A DNA stretch of 64,000 bases from Terrabacter sp. MAHUQ-38 (GCF_014518425.1 NZ_JACVCU010000001.1:310001-374000), one strand, 5' to 3'; positions 40,599-50,162 are shown, numbered from the stretch's first letter. Notes: a model not told the origin generated them from the sequence alone. Numbers and translations are program-made.

Positions 40599-43500
40599 TC
40601 AGTCCTCGAGGTCGCCCTCGACGTCGAGGTAGACCTGCTGGAGCTCGGCGAGCAGCTCGGCGTCCGCCTCTTCCCACAGCCCGCGGTCGACGGCCTCGTG
40701 CAGACGCTCGATCATGCCGTGCAGCGCCCACGGGTTAGCGTGCTGGAGGAAGTCGCGATTCTCCTTGTCGAGCACGTACGTCTGCGCGAGCTGCTCGTAC
40801 ATCCAGTCCGTGACGACACCGGCCGTCGCGTCGAACCCGAAGAGGTAGTCCACCGTCGCGGCAAGCTCGAACGCGCCCTTGTACCCGTGCCGGCGCATCG
40901 CCGCGATCCACCGCGGGTTGACGACGCGGGCGCGGAAGACGCGCGCGGTCTCTTCCGTAAGGCTGCGCGTGCGGACCGAGTCGGGCGTCGTCGAGTCGCC
41001 GACGTACGCCCTGGGCTCGCGCCCGGTCAGCGCGCGGACCGTCGCGACCATGCCGCCGTGGTACTGGAAGTAGTCGTCGCTGTCGGCGATGTCGTGCTCG
41101 CGGGTGTCGATGTTCTTCGCGGCGACGTCCATGCGCGCGTACGTGCGCTCCATATCCGCGCGAGCCGGTATGCCGTCCAGCTCGCGCCCGTACGCGAAGC
41201 CGCCCCACGTCGCGTAGACCTCCGCGAGGTCCGCATCGGACCGCCAGCTGCCCGACTCGATGAGCGGGAGGATCCCGGCGCCGTAGGAGCCGGGCTTCGA
41301 CCCGAAGATCCGGGTCGTGGCGCGGCGGGCGTCGCCGTGCTCGGCGAGGTCGGCCGCCACGTGGGCGCGCAGGTAGTTGTCGTCGGGCGACTCGTCGAGC
41401 TCGGACACGAGCCGCACGGCGTCGTCGAGCATCGCGATGACGTGCGGGAAGGCGTCGCGAAAGAACCCTGAGATGCGCACCGTGACGTCGATCCGCGGGC
41501 GGCCGAGCTCCGTGAGCGGGATGGGGTCGAGGCCCACGACGCGGCGCGACATCTCGTCCCAGCGCGGGCGCACGCCGAGCAGCGCCAGGACCTCGGCGAT
41601 GTCGTCGCCGGACGTGCGCATCGCCGACGTGCCCCAGACCGACAGTCCGACGGACCGGGGCCACTCGCCGGTGTCGGCGCGGTGCCGGGCGAGCAGGTCG
41701 TCGGCGAGCGACTGGCCCGTCTCCCAGGCGAGCCGCGAGGGGATGGCCTTCGGGTCGACCGAGTAGAAGTTGCGCCCGGTCGGCAGCACGTTGACCAGAC
41801 CTCGCAGCGGCGAGCCCGACGGGCCGGCAGGCACGTAGCCGCCGTCGAGGGCGTGCAGCACCGCATCGATCTCGCCCGTCGTCGCGAGCAGGCGCGGGAC
41901 GACCTCACGGCACGCGAACGCCAGCGAACGGCATACGCCCTCGGTGTCCACCTGCGGGTCGGGACCGAGCTGGTCGCGCACGATGCCGGGCACGGCTGCC
42001 GCGTCCCAGCCGGCCTCGGCGAGGGCGGCGACGAGCGCGCTCGCCCGCTCCTCGGCGTCGTCGACGGACGAACGCTCGGAGTGCCCCTCACTCAGACCGA
42101 GCGCCGTCCGCAACCCCGGCACGGCGCCCACGGCGCCGGCGAAGACCTGGTTGGCCCGCAGGATCGCGAGCACGAGGTTGGTGAGGCCCTCCCTCGCGGG
42201 GGCCTCACCGAGGACGTGGAGGCCGTCCCGGATCTGGACGTCCTTGACCTCGCACAGCCACCCGTCGACGTGCATGACGAACTCGTCGAAGGCGTCGTCG
42301 TCCGGGCGGTCGGTGAGGCCGAGGTCGTGGTGCATCTGCGCGGCCTGGATGAGGGTCCAGATCTCGGCGCGCAGGGCCGGCGCCTTGGCCGGGTCCATGA
42401 CGGAGACGTTGCCGTACTCGTCGAGCAGCTGCTCGAGGCGGGCGATGTCGCCGTAGGACTCGGCCCGCGCCATCGGCGGTACGAGGTGGTCGACGATCGT
42501 CGCGTGGGCGCGGCGCTTGGCCTGGCTGCCCTCGCCCGGGTCGTTGACGAGGAAGGGGTAGACGAGCGGGATCGACCCGACCGTCGCGTCGGGACCGCAG
42601 GCCGCGGACAGGGCGAGGTTCTTGCCGGGTAGCCACTCGAGGTTGCCGTGCTTGCCCATGTGGATGATGGCATGCGCGCCGAAATCCCTTGCGAGCCAGT
42701 CGTACACGGCCAGGTAGTGGTGCGTCGGCGGCAGGTCCGGGTCGTGGTAGATGGCGATCGGGTTCTCGCCGAAGCCACGCGGCGGCTGGACGAGCACGAC
42801 GACGTTGCCGGCGCGGATGCTCGCGGCGACGAGCTCGCCGGCGGCGTCGGTGTGGCGGTCGACGAAGACCTCTCCCGGCGCCTCCCCCCAGTGCTCGGTC
42901 ACGGCGTCCCGCAGCTCGGCCGGCAAGCGGTCGAAGTGCTCGCGGTAGCGCGCCGCGGGGATGCGCACGGGCTGGCCGGACAGCTGCTCCTGCGTCAGCC
43001 AGTCCTCGTCCTGGCCGCCGGCCTCGATGAGGGCGTGGATGAGCGCGTTGCCGGCCGTCGTGTCCGCGCTCTCGCCCTCGACGGGCTCGAGCGGTCCGGT
43101 GCCCGGGATGTCGCCGGGCTCGCCGAGGTCGTAGCCGGCGTCACGCATGGCGCGCAGCAGCCGGATGATCGACACGGGGGTGTCGAGGCCGACGGCGTTG
43201 CCGATGCGCGAGTGCTTCGAGGGGTACGCGGACAGGACGACCGCGATGCGCCGCTCGGCGGGCGGGGTGTGCCGCAGGCGGGCATGGTTGACCGCGAGGG
43301 TCGCGAGGCGGGCGCAGCGCTCGAGGTCGGGCACGTAGTGCGGCAGCCCGTCGGCGTCGGTCTCCTTGAAGGAGAAGGCGTTCGCGATGATGCGCCCGTC
43401 GAACTCGGGCACGGCCACCTGGGTGGCGACGTCGAGCGGGCTCATCCCGTCGTCGCTCGCGTCCCACTGCTCGCGGCTCCACGTCAGGCACAGCCCTTGG

Positions 43501-44252
43501 ATGATCGGCACGTCGAGCGCGGCGAGGGCCTGCACGTCCCACGCCTCGTCGTCCTCGCCGGCCCCCGCGCCGGCCGGCTTCGTGCCGCCGGCCGCGAGCA
43601 CGGTCGTGACGAGCACGTCGTATGCCGTGAGGTGCTCGAGGAGGTCGGCCGGGGCGTCGCGCAGCGACGAGACGTGCACGGGCACACCGATCCCGCCGGC
43701 GGCGTCGACGGCGTCGGCGAGAGCGTGGACGTAGGCGGTGTTCTCCGCGGCGAACTGGGCGCGGTAGAAGAGGATTCCGACACGCGGGCGCGGGCCGGTG
43801 CCGGCCACGGGAGCCGGGTCAGGCCGGTCGAGGACACCCCACGTCGGCATCGCGGCCGGCGGCTCGAACCCCTCGCCTGTCATGAGAAGCGTGTCCGCGA
43901 GGAACGCGTGCAGCTCGCGGAGGTTCGCCGCGCCACCCTCGGCGAGGTAGCGATGCGCCTCCGCCACGACTCCGGGCGCCACGGTCGAGAGGTCCATCAG
44001 GGCGGCGTTCGGGGTCTGCTCGCCGCCGAGGACGACCATCGGCTTGCCGGTGCCGCGGATGTGGCGGAAGCCCTCGCACAGGTCCTGCGGTCCGCCGAGG
44101 ATGCGGGCCACGACGATGTCGGCGGCCTCGATCGCCTCCGCCATCGAGGTGTGGCCGGGTCGCGACGGGTTGGCGAGCAGGTAGTCGGCACCACTCCCGC
44201 GGGCGCACAGCAGGTCGGTGTCTGACGTCGAGAGCAGCGCGATGCGCGTCAC
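40599..44252 (-). CDS. cobN: Cobaltochelatase subunit CobN
   Basis: 1217 residues from GTG at 44252; CGAGGAG lies about 8 bp upstream. It spans the full CobN/Mg-chelatase-H family, with GKHGNLEWLPGKNLALS, CGPDATVGSIPLVYPFLVNDPGEGSQAKRRAHATIVDHLVPP (abridged: LVNDPGEG and RRAHATIVDHL) and the C-terminal EHDIADSDDYFQYHGGM. CobN is the large porphyrin-binding subunit that inserts cobalt into hydrogenobyrinate a,c-diamide, driven by an AAA/VWA partner that is probably the protein at 55387. A cobalamin riboswitch precedes it, so cobalamin should repress it. Confidence 0.96.
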   Translation of the reverse strand: MTRIALLSTSDTDLLCARGSGADYLLANPSRPGHTSMAEAIEAADIVVARILGGPQDLCEGFRHIRGTGKPMVVLGGEQTPNAALMDLSTVAPGVVAEAHRYLAEGGAANLRELHAFLADTLLMTGEGFEPPAAMPTWGVLDRPDPAPVAGTGPRPRVGILFYRAQFAAENTAYVHALADAVDAAGGIGVPVHVSSLRDAPADLLEHLTAYDVLVTTVLAAGGTKPAGAGAGEDDEAWDVQALAALDVPIIQGLCLTWSREQWDASDDGMSPLDVATQVAVPEFDGRIIANAFSFKETDADGLPHYVPDLERCARLATLAVNHARLRHTPPAERRIAVVLSAYPSKHSRIGNAVGLDTPVSIIRLLRAMRDAGYDLGEPGDIPGTGPLEPVEGESADTTAGNALIHALIEAGGQDEDWLTQEQLSGQPVRIPAARYREHFDRLPAELRDAVTEHWGEAPGEVFVDRHTDAAGELVAASIRAGNVVVLVQPPRGFGENPIAIYHDPDLPPTHHYLAVYDWLARDFGAHAIIHMGKHGNLEWLPGKNLALSAACGPDATVGSIPLVYPFLVNDPGEGSQAKRRAHATIVDHLVPPMARAESYGDIARLEQLLDEYGNVSVMDPAKAPALRAEIWTLIQAAQMHHDLGLTDRPDDDAFDEFVMHVDGWLCEVKDVQIRDGLHVLGEAPAREGLTNLVLAILRANQVFAGAVGAVPGLRTALGLSEGHSERSSVDDAEERASALVAALAEAGWDAAAVPGIVRDQLGPDPQVDTEGVCRSLAFACREVVPRLLATTGEIDAVLHALDGGYVPAGPSGSPLRGLVNVLPTGRNFYSVDPKAIPSRLAWETGQSLADDLLARHRADTGEWPRSVGLSVWGTSAMRTSGDDIAEVLALLGVRPRWDEMSRRVVGLDPIPLTELGRPRIDVTVRISGFFRDAFPHVIAMLDDAVRLVSELDESPDDNYLRAHVAADLAEHGDARRATTRIFGSKPGSYGAGILPLIESGSWRSDADLAEVYATWGGFAYGRELDGIPARADMERTYARMDVAAKNIDTREHDIADSDDYFQYHGGMVATVRALTGREPRAYVGDSTTPDSVRTRSLTEETARVFRARVVNPRWIAAMRRHGYKGAFELAATVDYLFGFDATAGVVTDWMYEQLAQTYVLDKENRDFLQHANPWALHGMIERLHEAVDRGLWEEADAELLAELQQVYLDVEGDLED

Positions 44253-44258
44253 AAGGAT

Positions 44259-44420
44259 CTCCTCGGCGGGGTGTCCACGCCCCGCGGTCGTAAAGGATGT
44301 GAAGCGCTGCCGGCAGTTCCTGACTCACCGACCCTCGTCGGGCGGGCTCACAGTGGCGGGACCGTCCCGGACTCTCACCGGGTTCCTGGTCGACGACGCT
44401 CCGGTCACCCTAGCGGGTGG
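44259..44420 (-). promoter_or_regulatory. Cobalamin riboswitch upstream of cobN
   Basis: Reading the minus strand, the leader has the conserved adenosylcobalamin aptamer blocks: CCCGGTGAGAGTCCGGGACG, then GTCCCGCCACTGTGAGC (the B12 box core), then GAGTCAGGAACTGCCGGC. A hairpin GCGGGG/CCCCGC (44266-44271, 44280-44285) abuts the Shine-Dalgarno at 44259-44265, consistent with translational or attenuation control. The cobN GTG follows at 44252. Confidence 0.9.
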
Positions 44421-44472
44421 ATAGCTCGCCATTCCGCTGCGGGCCGTCCCCGCTGCTGGCTAGCGTGCCAAG

Positions 44473-45246
44473 GTGACCGATCCCAGGGTGGCCGCGGTCG
44501 AGGGCAACCTCATCGCGCAGTTCCGACTCCTCGCTGCGACGGAGCACGTGCAGGCGCTCCCAGACGACGACGTCATCGCGTACACCAGCGACGTCGCGTT
44601 CCCGCTCTTCAACGCGATCAGCGGCGCACAGTTCGCCCCGGGCACCGAGGCGCGCCGCACGGCGGAGGTCCTCGACCACTTCCTCGCCCGCGGCCTCCCG
44701 TTCCTCTGGTGGGCCACTCCGTCGACCCTGACACCGGAGATGGATGCCGTGCTGCGGTCCCGCGGCCTCGCGCCGAGTGCCGAGCCGGGCATGCACGTGC
44801 CGCTCACCGCACCGCTCGACCCGCGTACGCCACCGGGCGTCGAGGTCGTGGTCAGCCCGGTGACGCCGGAGCTCGTCGACGTCATGACCGCGGGCTTCGG
44901 CTTCCCGGACCTCGTGTCCGAGCCGCTGCTGCACGCGCTCGCATCGGTCCCCGACGGGACCGCCTTCCACGTCCTCGCGCGGCTGGAGGGTGAGCCGGTG
45001 AGCGCCGGGTCGGTGTTCCGCACCGGGTCCATCGCCGGCATCTACAACATCGCCACCGTGGCGTCCGCCAGGCGACGCGGCACGGGGTATTCCGTCACCG
45101 CCACCCTCATGAACGTGGCCCGGGAACGGGGCTGCACCGAGGCCGTGCTCATGGCCTCCGCGATGGGCCGGCCGACCTACGAGCGACTCGGCTTCGTGGA
45201 GGTCTGCCAGACGCCCCAGTACGTCTGGGTGCCCGAGAGCGACTGA
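44473..45246 (+). CDS. GNAT-family N-acetyltransferase
   Basis: 257 residues from GTG at 44473 (AAGGTGACC context). The N-terminal ~110 residues form a degenerate first GNAT half. The C-terminal half carries the acetyl-CoA-binding core: IYNIATVASARRRGTGYSVTATLMN (Q/RxxGxG/A-like loop) and MGRPTYERLGF. Substrate unknown. It sits between cobN (divergent) and cobG (same strand, 36 bp downstream) and may be transcribed with the cob genes, though nothing shows a role in the pathway. Confidence 0.85.
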   Translation: MTDPRVAAVEGNLIAQFRLLAATEHVQALPDDDVIAYTSDVAFPLFNAISGAQFAPGTEARRTAEVLDHFLARGLPFLWWATPSTLTPEMDAVLRSRGLAPSAEPGMHVPLTAPLDPRTPPGVEVVVSPVTPELVDVMTAGFGFPDLVSEPLLHALASVPDGTAFHVLARLEGEPVSAGSVFRTGSIAGIYNIATVASARRRGTGYSVTATLMNVARERGCTEAVLMASAMGRPTYERLGFVEVCQTPQYVWVPESD

Positions 45247-45282
45247 GACGGCGTTCTCGCGGGCACGCGATGCGGGCCTACC

Positions 45283-46548
45283 ATGTGCCGCGTGACCGCC
45301 CCGACGAGCCGACCGCGCCAGGCCGCCGACGCCTGCCCCGGTGTGGGCCGACCGTTCGTGGCGGCTGACGGCTCCATCGTGCGGCTCCGACCGGCCGGCC
45401 GGCCGGTACCTGTCGAGGCACTCGCACGGCTGCTCGATCTCGTTGAGTCACAGCCGGATCCAGCGATCCAGCTGACGTCTCGCGCGGCCCTCCAGCTGCG
45501 CGGCCTGCCCGACCCGCTGTCGTGCTCGGTCCGTGAGTCGATCGAGTCGACCGGCCTCGTCCCGTCACTGTCGCACGAGCTCGTCCGCAACGTCGTCGCG
45601 TCGCCGCTCTCGGGCCTGGACGACGCCGGACACTGCGACGTGCGTCACGTCACGCGGGCCCTCGACGCCGCCCTCTGCGCCGACCCTGACCTCGCACGAC
45701 TGGGTGGCCGGTTCCTGTTCGCACTCGACGACGGCCGCGGCGACGTCATCCGCGAGACCTTCGACCTCGGCGTGCTCGCCACGGGCCGGGGCCGCTGCGT
45801 CGTCCTCGCCGGGGGCACGCACCGGGGCTGGGACGTCCCGCTCGAGGCTGCCGTGCCGACGCTCCTCGCCCTGGCCCGCGAGTTCGTCGAGCGGACCCGA
45901 GGCGGCGAGACCGCCTGGCACGTGCACGAGCTCGACGCACCCCTCGGTCCCGCCCCCACGACAGGGGTCGACCTACCTGCGCGCCCCGCGCGTCCGCTCG
46001 GTGCGGTCGGCGACCACGCCGTCGTGGCCGTCCCCCTCGGCCTGCTCCGCCGCGAGCACGTCGGCGCCCTCGGGCGGGTCACCGACGAGGTACGCGTCAC
46101 CCCGTGGCGCTCGCTCGTAGTCGAGCACGGTGCCGCCGCCCTGGCCGACCTCGAGGAGGCTGGTCTCGCCACCCACCCCGAGTCGGCGTGGCACCGCCTG
46201 CATGCGTGCACCGGCCTGCCCGGGTGCGCCCGTTCGGCGCTCGACACCCGCGCCCTCGCTCGCCGGCTGGCCCCGGTCCTGCCCGCCGGCCGTCTCCCCG
46301 TGCACGTCAGCGGGTGCGAGCGCCGCTGCGGCACGCCGTCGACGGCATACGTGGACATCCTGGCGCCGGTCTCTCCAGGCAGCGCCCTGCGGCAGGTCCG
46401 CGACGAGGACGCCCCATCCCGTCGAGACGCCGCGGAGGCGTGCGAAAGTGACCACTCGAGGATCGACGCAGAGCCACGTCGTCGAGTGGTCGATTCCGTA
46501 CGGAACGAGAGTGACCAGTCGACGGGGGATGAGGAGGAGACGTCGTGA
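45283..46548 (+). CDS. cobG: CobG-like precorrin-3B synthase
   Basis: 421 residues from ATG at 45283; GTG at 45292 is equally possible since no ribosome site is clear. Two nitrite/sulfite reductase ferredoxin-like half domains are visible (IQLTSRAALQLRGLPD, then a second half from ~residue 215). The siroheme/4Fe-4S cysteines are complete: C-x5-C in CTGLPGC and C-x3-C in GCERRC. CobG oxidises precorrin-3A at C20 using O2, so the pathway is aerobic. The last ~50 residues form a charged, non-family tail that coincides with DNA repeats (46447-46522). It overlaps cobH (GTGA). Confidence 0.9.
   Translation: MCRVTAPTSRPRQAADACPGVGRPFVAADGSIVRLRPAGRPVPVEALARLLDLVESQPDPAIQLTSRAALQLRGLPDPLSCSVRESIESTGLVPSLSHELVRNVVASPLSGLDDAGHCDVRHVTRALDAALCADPDLARLGGRFLFALDDGRGDVIRETFDLGVLATGRGRCVVLAGGTHRGWDVPLEAAVPTLLALAREFVERTRGGETAWHVHELDAPLGPAPTTGVDLPARPARPLGAVGDHAVVAVPLGLLRREHVGALGRVTDEVRVTPWRSLVVEHGAAALADLEEAGLATHPESAWHRLHACTGLPGCARSALDTRALARRLAPVLPAGRLPVHVSGCERRCGTPSTAYVDILAPVSPGSALRQVRDEDAPSRRDAAEACESDHSRIDAEPRRRVVDSVRNESDQSTGDEEETS
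46447..46522. repeat. Nested repeats and palindrome in the cobG 3' end
   Basis: AGTGACCACTCGA (46447-46459) recurs as AGTGACCAGTCGA (46510-46522) and inverted as TCGAGTGGTC (46482-46491). A perfect 12-bp palindrome TTCCGTACGGAA lies at 46494-46505. All are inside the non-conserved C-terminal tail of CobG and stay in frame, suggesting a small inserted or amplified element. Confidence 0.65.
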
Positions 46549-47216
46549 CGGACGTGACCAATGACGTGCACGGCCCGCCGACCCGGCGGTACGAGTACGT
46601 CACCGACGGGGCGGAGATCTACCGCCGGTCGTTCGCCACGATCCGCGCCGAGGCCCGTCTCGACCACCTGCCCGAGGACGCGCGCGTCGTCGCGGTACGC
46701 ATGGTGCACGCGAGCGGAGACGTCGAGCTGACCCAGCACATCGCCGTCCACCCCCGCCTCGTGTCGGCGGCACGCGAAGCGCTGAAGGCCGGGGCGCCGG
46801 TCCTCACCGACGCCCACATGATCGCGTCGGGCATCACCCGGGCGCGGCTGCCCCGCGACAACGAGGTCGTCTGCACCCTCCGTGACGAGCGCGTGCCGGC
46901 TCTGGCGAAGGCGTGGGGCACCACCCGGTCCGCTGCAGCCGTCTCGCTGTGGGGTGACCGTGTCGACGGCTCCGTCGTCGCGATCGGCAACGCCCCCACC
47001 GCCCTCTTCCACCTGCTCGAGACCATCGCCGACGGCGGCCCGAGGCCGGCTGCGATCGTCGGCATCCCCGTCGGCTTCATCGGCTCGGCCGAGTCGAAGA
47101 CCGCCCTCGCCGAGAACCCGTTCGACATCCCCTGGCTCGTCGTCCGCGGGCGTCGCGGCGGCTCCGCGCTCGCCGCCTCCGCGGTCAACGCGCTGGCTCG
47201 CGAGGAGGAGCTGTGA
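46545..47216 (+). CDS. cobH: Precorrin-8X methylmutase CobH
   Basis: 223 residues from GTG overlapping the cobG stop. His55 in VRMVHASGDVELTQHI is the catalytic acid/base of CobH/CbiC. VLTDAHMIASGITRARLP and NAPTALFHLLETIADGGPRPAAIVG (abridged) complete the family signature, with IGSAESKTAL near the C-terminus. It moves the C11 methyl group to C12, making hydrogenobyrinic acid. Coupled to both neighbours by 4-bp overlaps. Confidence 0.95.
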   Translation: MTDVTNDVHGPPTRRYEYVTDGAEIYRRSFATIRAEARLDHLPEDARVVAVRMVHASGDVELTQHIAVHPRLVSAAREALKAGAPVLTDAHMIASGITRARLPRDNEVVCTLRDERVPALAKAWGTTRSAAAVSLWGDRVDGSVVAIGNAPTALFHLLETIADGGPRPAAIVGIPVGFIGSAESKTALAENPFDIPWLVVRGRRGGSALAASAVNALAREEEL

Positions 47217-48754
47217 GCGGCTGGCTGCGCGGCGTGGGTGTCGGCCCCGGCGACCCCGAGCTCGTCACCGTCAAGGCCGCGCGACTCATCGGCGAGGCCG
47301 ACGTCGTCGCGTTCCACAGCGGACCACGCGGCGACTCCATCGCCCGGCGCATCGCCTCGTCCTACTTCGCCGACGGCGCCATCGAGGAGCTGCTGGTCTA
47401 CCCGGTGACGACGGGCAGCACCGACCACCCGCTCGGCTACCACGGGCTCATGGCCGACTTCTACGACGAGTCCGCGGACCGCATTGCGGCACATCTCGAC
47501 TCGGGTCGCAACGTGGTCGTCCTCGCCGAGGGCGACCCGCTCTTCTACGGCACGTACATGTACCTCCACGACCGCCTCGCCGACCGCTACGACACCGCCG
47601 TGGTCCCGGGTGTCACGTCCGTCAGCGGCTCGGCCGCCGCGGTCGCGACCGGCCTGTGCCGGCACGAGGACGTGCTGACGATCCTCCCCGGCACCCTGCC
47701 GGTGCCGGAGCTGGCCCGTCGCCTCGCCGACACGGAGGCTGCTGTCGTCATGAAGCTCGGCCGCACCTTCGAGAACGTCCGCGAGGCGCTGCGCCAGGCC
47801 GGCCGGCTCGAGGACGCGCGCTACGTCGAGCGGGCGAGCTCCGACGCCGAGCGCGTGCTACCCGTCTCGGACGTCGACGCCGCCACGGTGCCCTACATGT
47901 CGATGGTCGTCGTGCCTGGCAAGGACCTGCGTGCCGACGACGCGGGCCGGGCAGCATCGTCCGCGGCGACGGGGTCCTCCCAACGCGACGCCGACCCGGC
48001 TCCCGCGCTCGTCCGCGAGGTCGTCGGCGAGGTGGTCGTGGTGGGCCTCGGCCCGGGACCCGACCGGTGGTTGACCCCTGAGGCCACCGCAGCACTCGCC
48101 GAGGTCGGCCACGTCGTCGGCTACGCGCCGTACGTCAACCGGGTCCCGCACCGCGCGGGCCTGACCCGGCACGCGTCGGGCAACACCGTCGAGGTGGACC
48201 GGGCCCGCGACGCCCTCGAGCTGGCCCGCAAGGGCGAGCGGGTCGCCGTCGTCTCCGGTGGCGACGCCGGCGTCTTCGGCATGGCCTCAGCGGTCTTCGA
48301 GGCGGCGGACACGCACGGCTACGGCGACGTGCCGGTGAGGGTGCTGCCCGGCGTCACCGCGGCGCAGGCGGTCGCCGCACGGGCGGGCGCCCCGCTCGGC
48401 GGGGACTTCGCGATCATGTCGCTGTCCGACCGGCTCAAGCCGTGGTCGGTCATCGAGCGACGGCTCCGCGCCGCCGCCTCGGCCGACCTCGTCATCGCCC
48501 TCTACAACCCCGCGTCACGAAGCCGCACCGAGCAGATCGCCCGCGCCCGCGAGGTCCTCCTCGAGGAGCGGACGACGGACACCGTCGTCGTCGTCGGCCG
48601 CGACGTGGGCCGCGCCGAGGACTCGATCACCGTCACTACCCTCGGGGACCTCGACCCGGCAAGCATCGACATGAAGTGCCTCGTCGTCGTCTGCGCCTCC
48701 GGCACCCGGGTCACCGGACACGGGCAGGTGTGGACCCCACGCTTCGTCGACTGA
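47213..48754 (+). CDS. cobIJ: CobIJ fusion: precorrin-2 C20- and precorrin-3B C17-methyltransferase
   Basis: 513 residues from GTG. Residues 1-~245 are CobI: GVGVGPGDPELVTVKAARLI, AEGDPLFYGTYMYLHDRL and a GVTSVSGSAAAVATGL block. After a short Ala/Asp-rich linker, residues ~263-513 are CobJ: VVVGLGPGPDRWLTPEA, VVSGGDAGVFGMASAVFE and LPGVTAAQAVAARAGAPLGGDFA (abridged). Both halves are SAM-dependent tetrapyrrole methylases with intact loops. CobI methylates C20 of precorrin-2; CobJ methylates C17 with ring contraction. The fusion is usual in actinobacteria. Last gene of cobG-cobH-cobIJ. Confidence 0.95.
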   Translation: MSGWLRGVGVGPGDPELVTVKAARLIGEADVVAFHSGPRGDSIARRIASSYFADGAIEELLVYPVTTGSTDHPLGYHGLMADFYDESADRIAAHLDSGRNVVVLAEGDPLFYGTYMYLHDRLADRYDTAVVPGVTSVSGSAAAVATGLCRHEDVLTILPGTLPVPELARRLADTEAAVVMKLGRTFENVREALRQAGRLEDARYVERASSDAERVLPVSDVDAATVPYMSMVVVPGKDLRADDAGRAASSAATGSSQRDADPAPALVREVVGEVVVVGLGPGPDRWLTPEATAALAEVGHVVGYAPYVNRVPHRAGLTRHASGNTVEVDRARDALELARKGERVAVVSGGDAGVFGMASAVFEAADTHGYGDVPVRVLPGVTAAQAVAARAGAPLGGDFAIMSLSDRLKPWSVIERRLRAAASADLVIALYNPASRSRTEQIARAREVLLEERTTDTVVVVGRDVGRAEDSITVTTLGDLDPASIDMKCLVVVCASGTRVTGHGQVWTPRFVD

Positions 48755-48764
48755 GCGGCCCAAG

Positions 48765-48780
48765 GAGCCCCTTTGGGCTC
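48765..48780. terminator. Short hairpin after cobIJ
   Basis: GAGCCC (48765-48770) and GGGCTC (48775-48780) pair around CTTT, 11 bp past the cobIJ stop. A longer but imperfect repeat CTCACCT/AGGTGAG follows. It could end the cobGHIJ transcript; weak evidence. The rest of the 124-bp gap shows nothing clear. Confidence 0.4.
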
Positions 48781-48878
48781 ACCTCAGGTCCTCCTCACAG
48801 GTGAGGCCGCTCCCGGGACGGCGTCGCTGGAGGCCCAGGCCGCTTCCGGAGCTCGTCCGAGGCGCGGATACTGCCGAC

Positions 48879-49529
48879 ATGGGCGGATGCTGCGAGCGGG
48901 CCGGGTACAACCGGATGTTCGGCGCCCGCTTCTCCCGGCACCTCGCAAGGCGCTACCGCCGGCGCGGCCTCGACCGGACCGCGACCCGGATGGTCGAGTT
49001 CCTCAGCGATCACGGCGTGGCCGGCGCCACCGTGCTCGAGATCGGCGGGGGTGTCGGGGCGATCCAGCTCGAGCTGCTGCGACGGGGCGCGGCCCGCGCC
49101 ACCAACCTGGAGCTGGCGGACTCCTACGACGCCGACGCCGCCGTCCTGGCTGCGGAGGCCGGGGTCGCCGACCGCATCAGCCGCCGGCAGGTGGACCTGG
49201 CGCGTTCCCCTGAGGCGGTCGAGCAGCACGACATCGTGGTGCTGCACCGGGTCGTGTGCTGCTACCCGGACCACGAGAAGCTGCTGACCGCGGCAGCCGA
49301 CCATGCTGCCCGCCTGCTCGTGTTCAGCCATCCACCGCGCAACCCGTTGGTCCGCAGCATCACCGCGGTCGAGAACCTGTGGTTCCGTGTGCGCGGCATC
49401 GCGTTCCGCACCTACGCGCACGACCCTGCGGCCATGACCGCCGCGGCACGGCGGCCACATCTGGTCGTCACCTATCGCCACCGCGGAATGTCCTGGCACA
49501 TAGTCGGACTCAGCAGTCCGGCAGCCTGA
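48879..49529 (+). CDS. Class I SAM-dependent methyltransferase
   Basis: 216 residues from ATG at 48879 (MGGCCERAGYNRMFG); an earlier in-frame ATG gives an Arg/Pro-rich extension. Motif I VLEIGGGVGAIQLELLRRG and motif II NLELADSYDADA mark a Rossmann methyltransferase, and DIVVLHRVVCCYPDHEKLL is motif IV/post-I. The two vicinal Cys near the start are unusual. The substrate is unknown; it is not one of the known corrin-ring methylases. It stands alone after the cobGHIJ unit. Confidence 0.85.
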   Translation: MGGCCERAGYNRMFGARFSRHLARRYRRRGLDRTATRMVEFLSDHGVAGATVLEIGGGVGAIQLELLRRGAARATNLELADSYDADAAVLAAEAGVADRISRRQVDLARSPEAVEQHDIVVLHRVVCCYPDHEKLLTAAADHAARLLVFSHPPRNPLVRSITAVENLWFRVRGIAFRTYAHDPAAMTAAARRPHLVVTYRHRGMSWHIVGLSSPAA

Positions 49530-49676
49530 AGGAGGTCTGCGAGGGACCGCGCCATCGGGGCGTCATCCAGCAGAGCTGCGTGCTCTGGCTGCGCGACGGG
49601 CACCCACGTCACGACGACGGCCAGGTCTGCCCCCCGGTTCGTCCACGCCGCCACGTGACAAGGCATGCTGGACGTC

Positions 49677-50129
49677 ATGGATGACGAGTTCACCGACAGC
49701 GGGACGTCCGAGACCCGCGTCGACGCACCGGCGGACGACGCGTTCACCGACCACTTCACGAGCCCGATCTACGACGACGCCGAGGGCGAGTTCGCGCCCT
49801 TCGGCAACGACGAGGGTGCCGACCTGCTCGCCGAGTGGGCGGAGCGCGTCGACGAGCTCGGCCCGACCTCGACGGTCCGAGACCTGCTGGCCGACGGGTT
49901 CGACGACCCGGCGGACGTCGACGGCCTCATCGCGGACCTCGACACCGAGGACGACGTCGACGCCGCCTTCATCATCGTCGGTGCCGGTTTCACGCTGCTG
50001 CGCCTGACCGGCCAGATCGACGACGAGGGCCGACGTCTGGTCCTTCGGGCCCTCAGCACACTCGAGCTGTCCTACGGGGAGCAGCCGGAGCTGACGCGGA
50101 TGCGCGACGACCTCGAGTCGTTCGTCTGA
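49677..50129 (+). CDS. Hypothetical acidic protein
   Basis: 150 residues from ATG at 49677 (49665 is an alternative four codons earlier). The first ~60 residues are strongly acidic and low in structure (DDEFTDSGTSETR, then DDAEGEFAPFGNDEGAD). The remainder is helical with LLADGFDDPADVDGLIADLDTEDDVD. No signal, membrane segment or catalytic motif. I do not recognise it. The 147-bp gap upstream (49530-49676) shows no other gene. Confidence 0.7.
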   Translation: MDDEFTDSGTSETRVDAPADDAFTDHFTSPIYDDAEGEFAPFGNDEGADLLAEWAERVDELGPTSTVRDLLADGFDDPADVDGLIADLDTEDDVDAAFIIVGAGFTLLRLTGQIDDEGRRLVLRALSTLELSYGEQPELTRMRDDLESFV

Positions 50130-50162
50130 GCGCGCTCATCCGAGCGCGTTCATCCGAACGGG

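Noticed and set aside
42648-44225. 525-codon plus-strand frame opposite cobN
   Set aside because: Antisense shadow of the conserved CobN coding sequence; composition is Arg/Val/Glu/Gly-biased with no motif or ribosome site.
49530-49664. Small gene in the gap after the methyltransferase
   Set aside because: No frame has a ribosome site or plausible composition.
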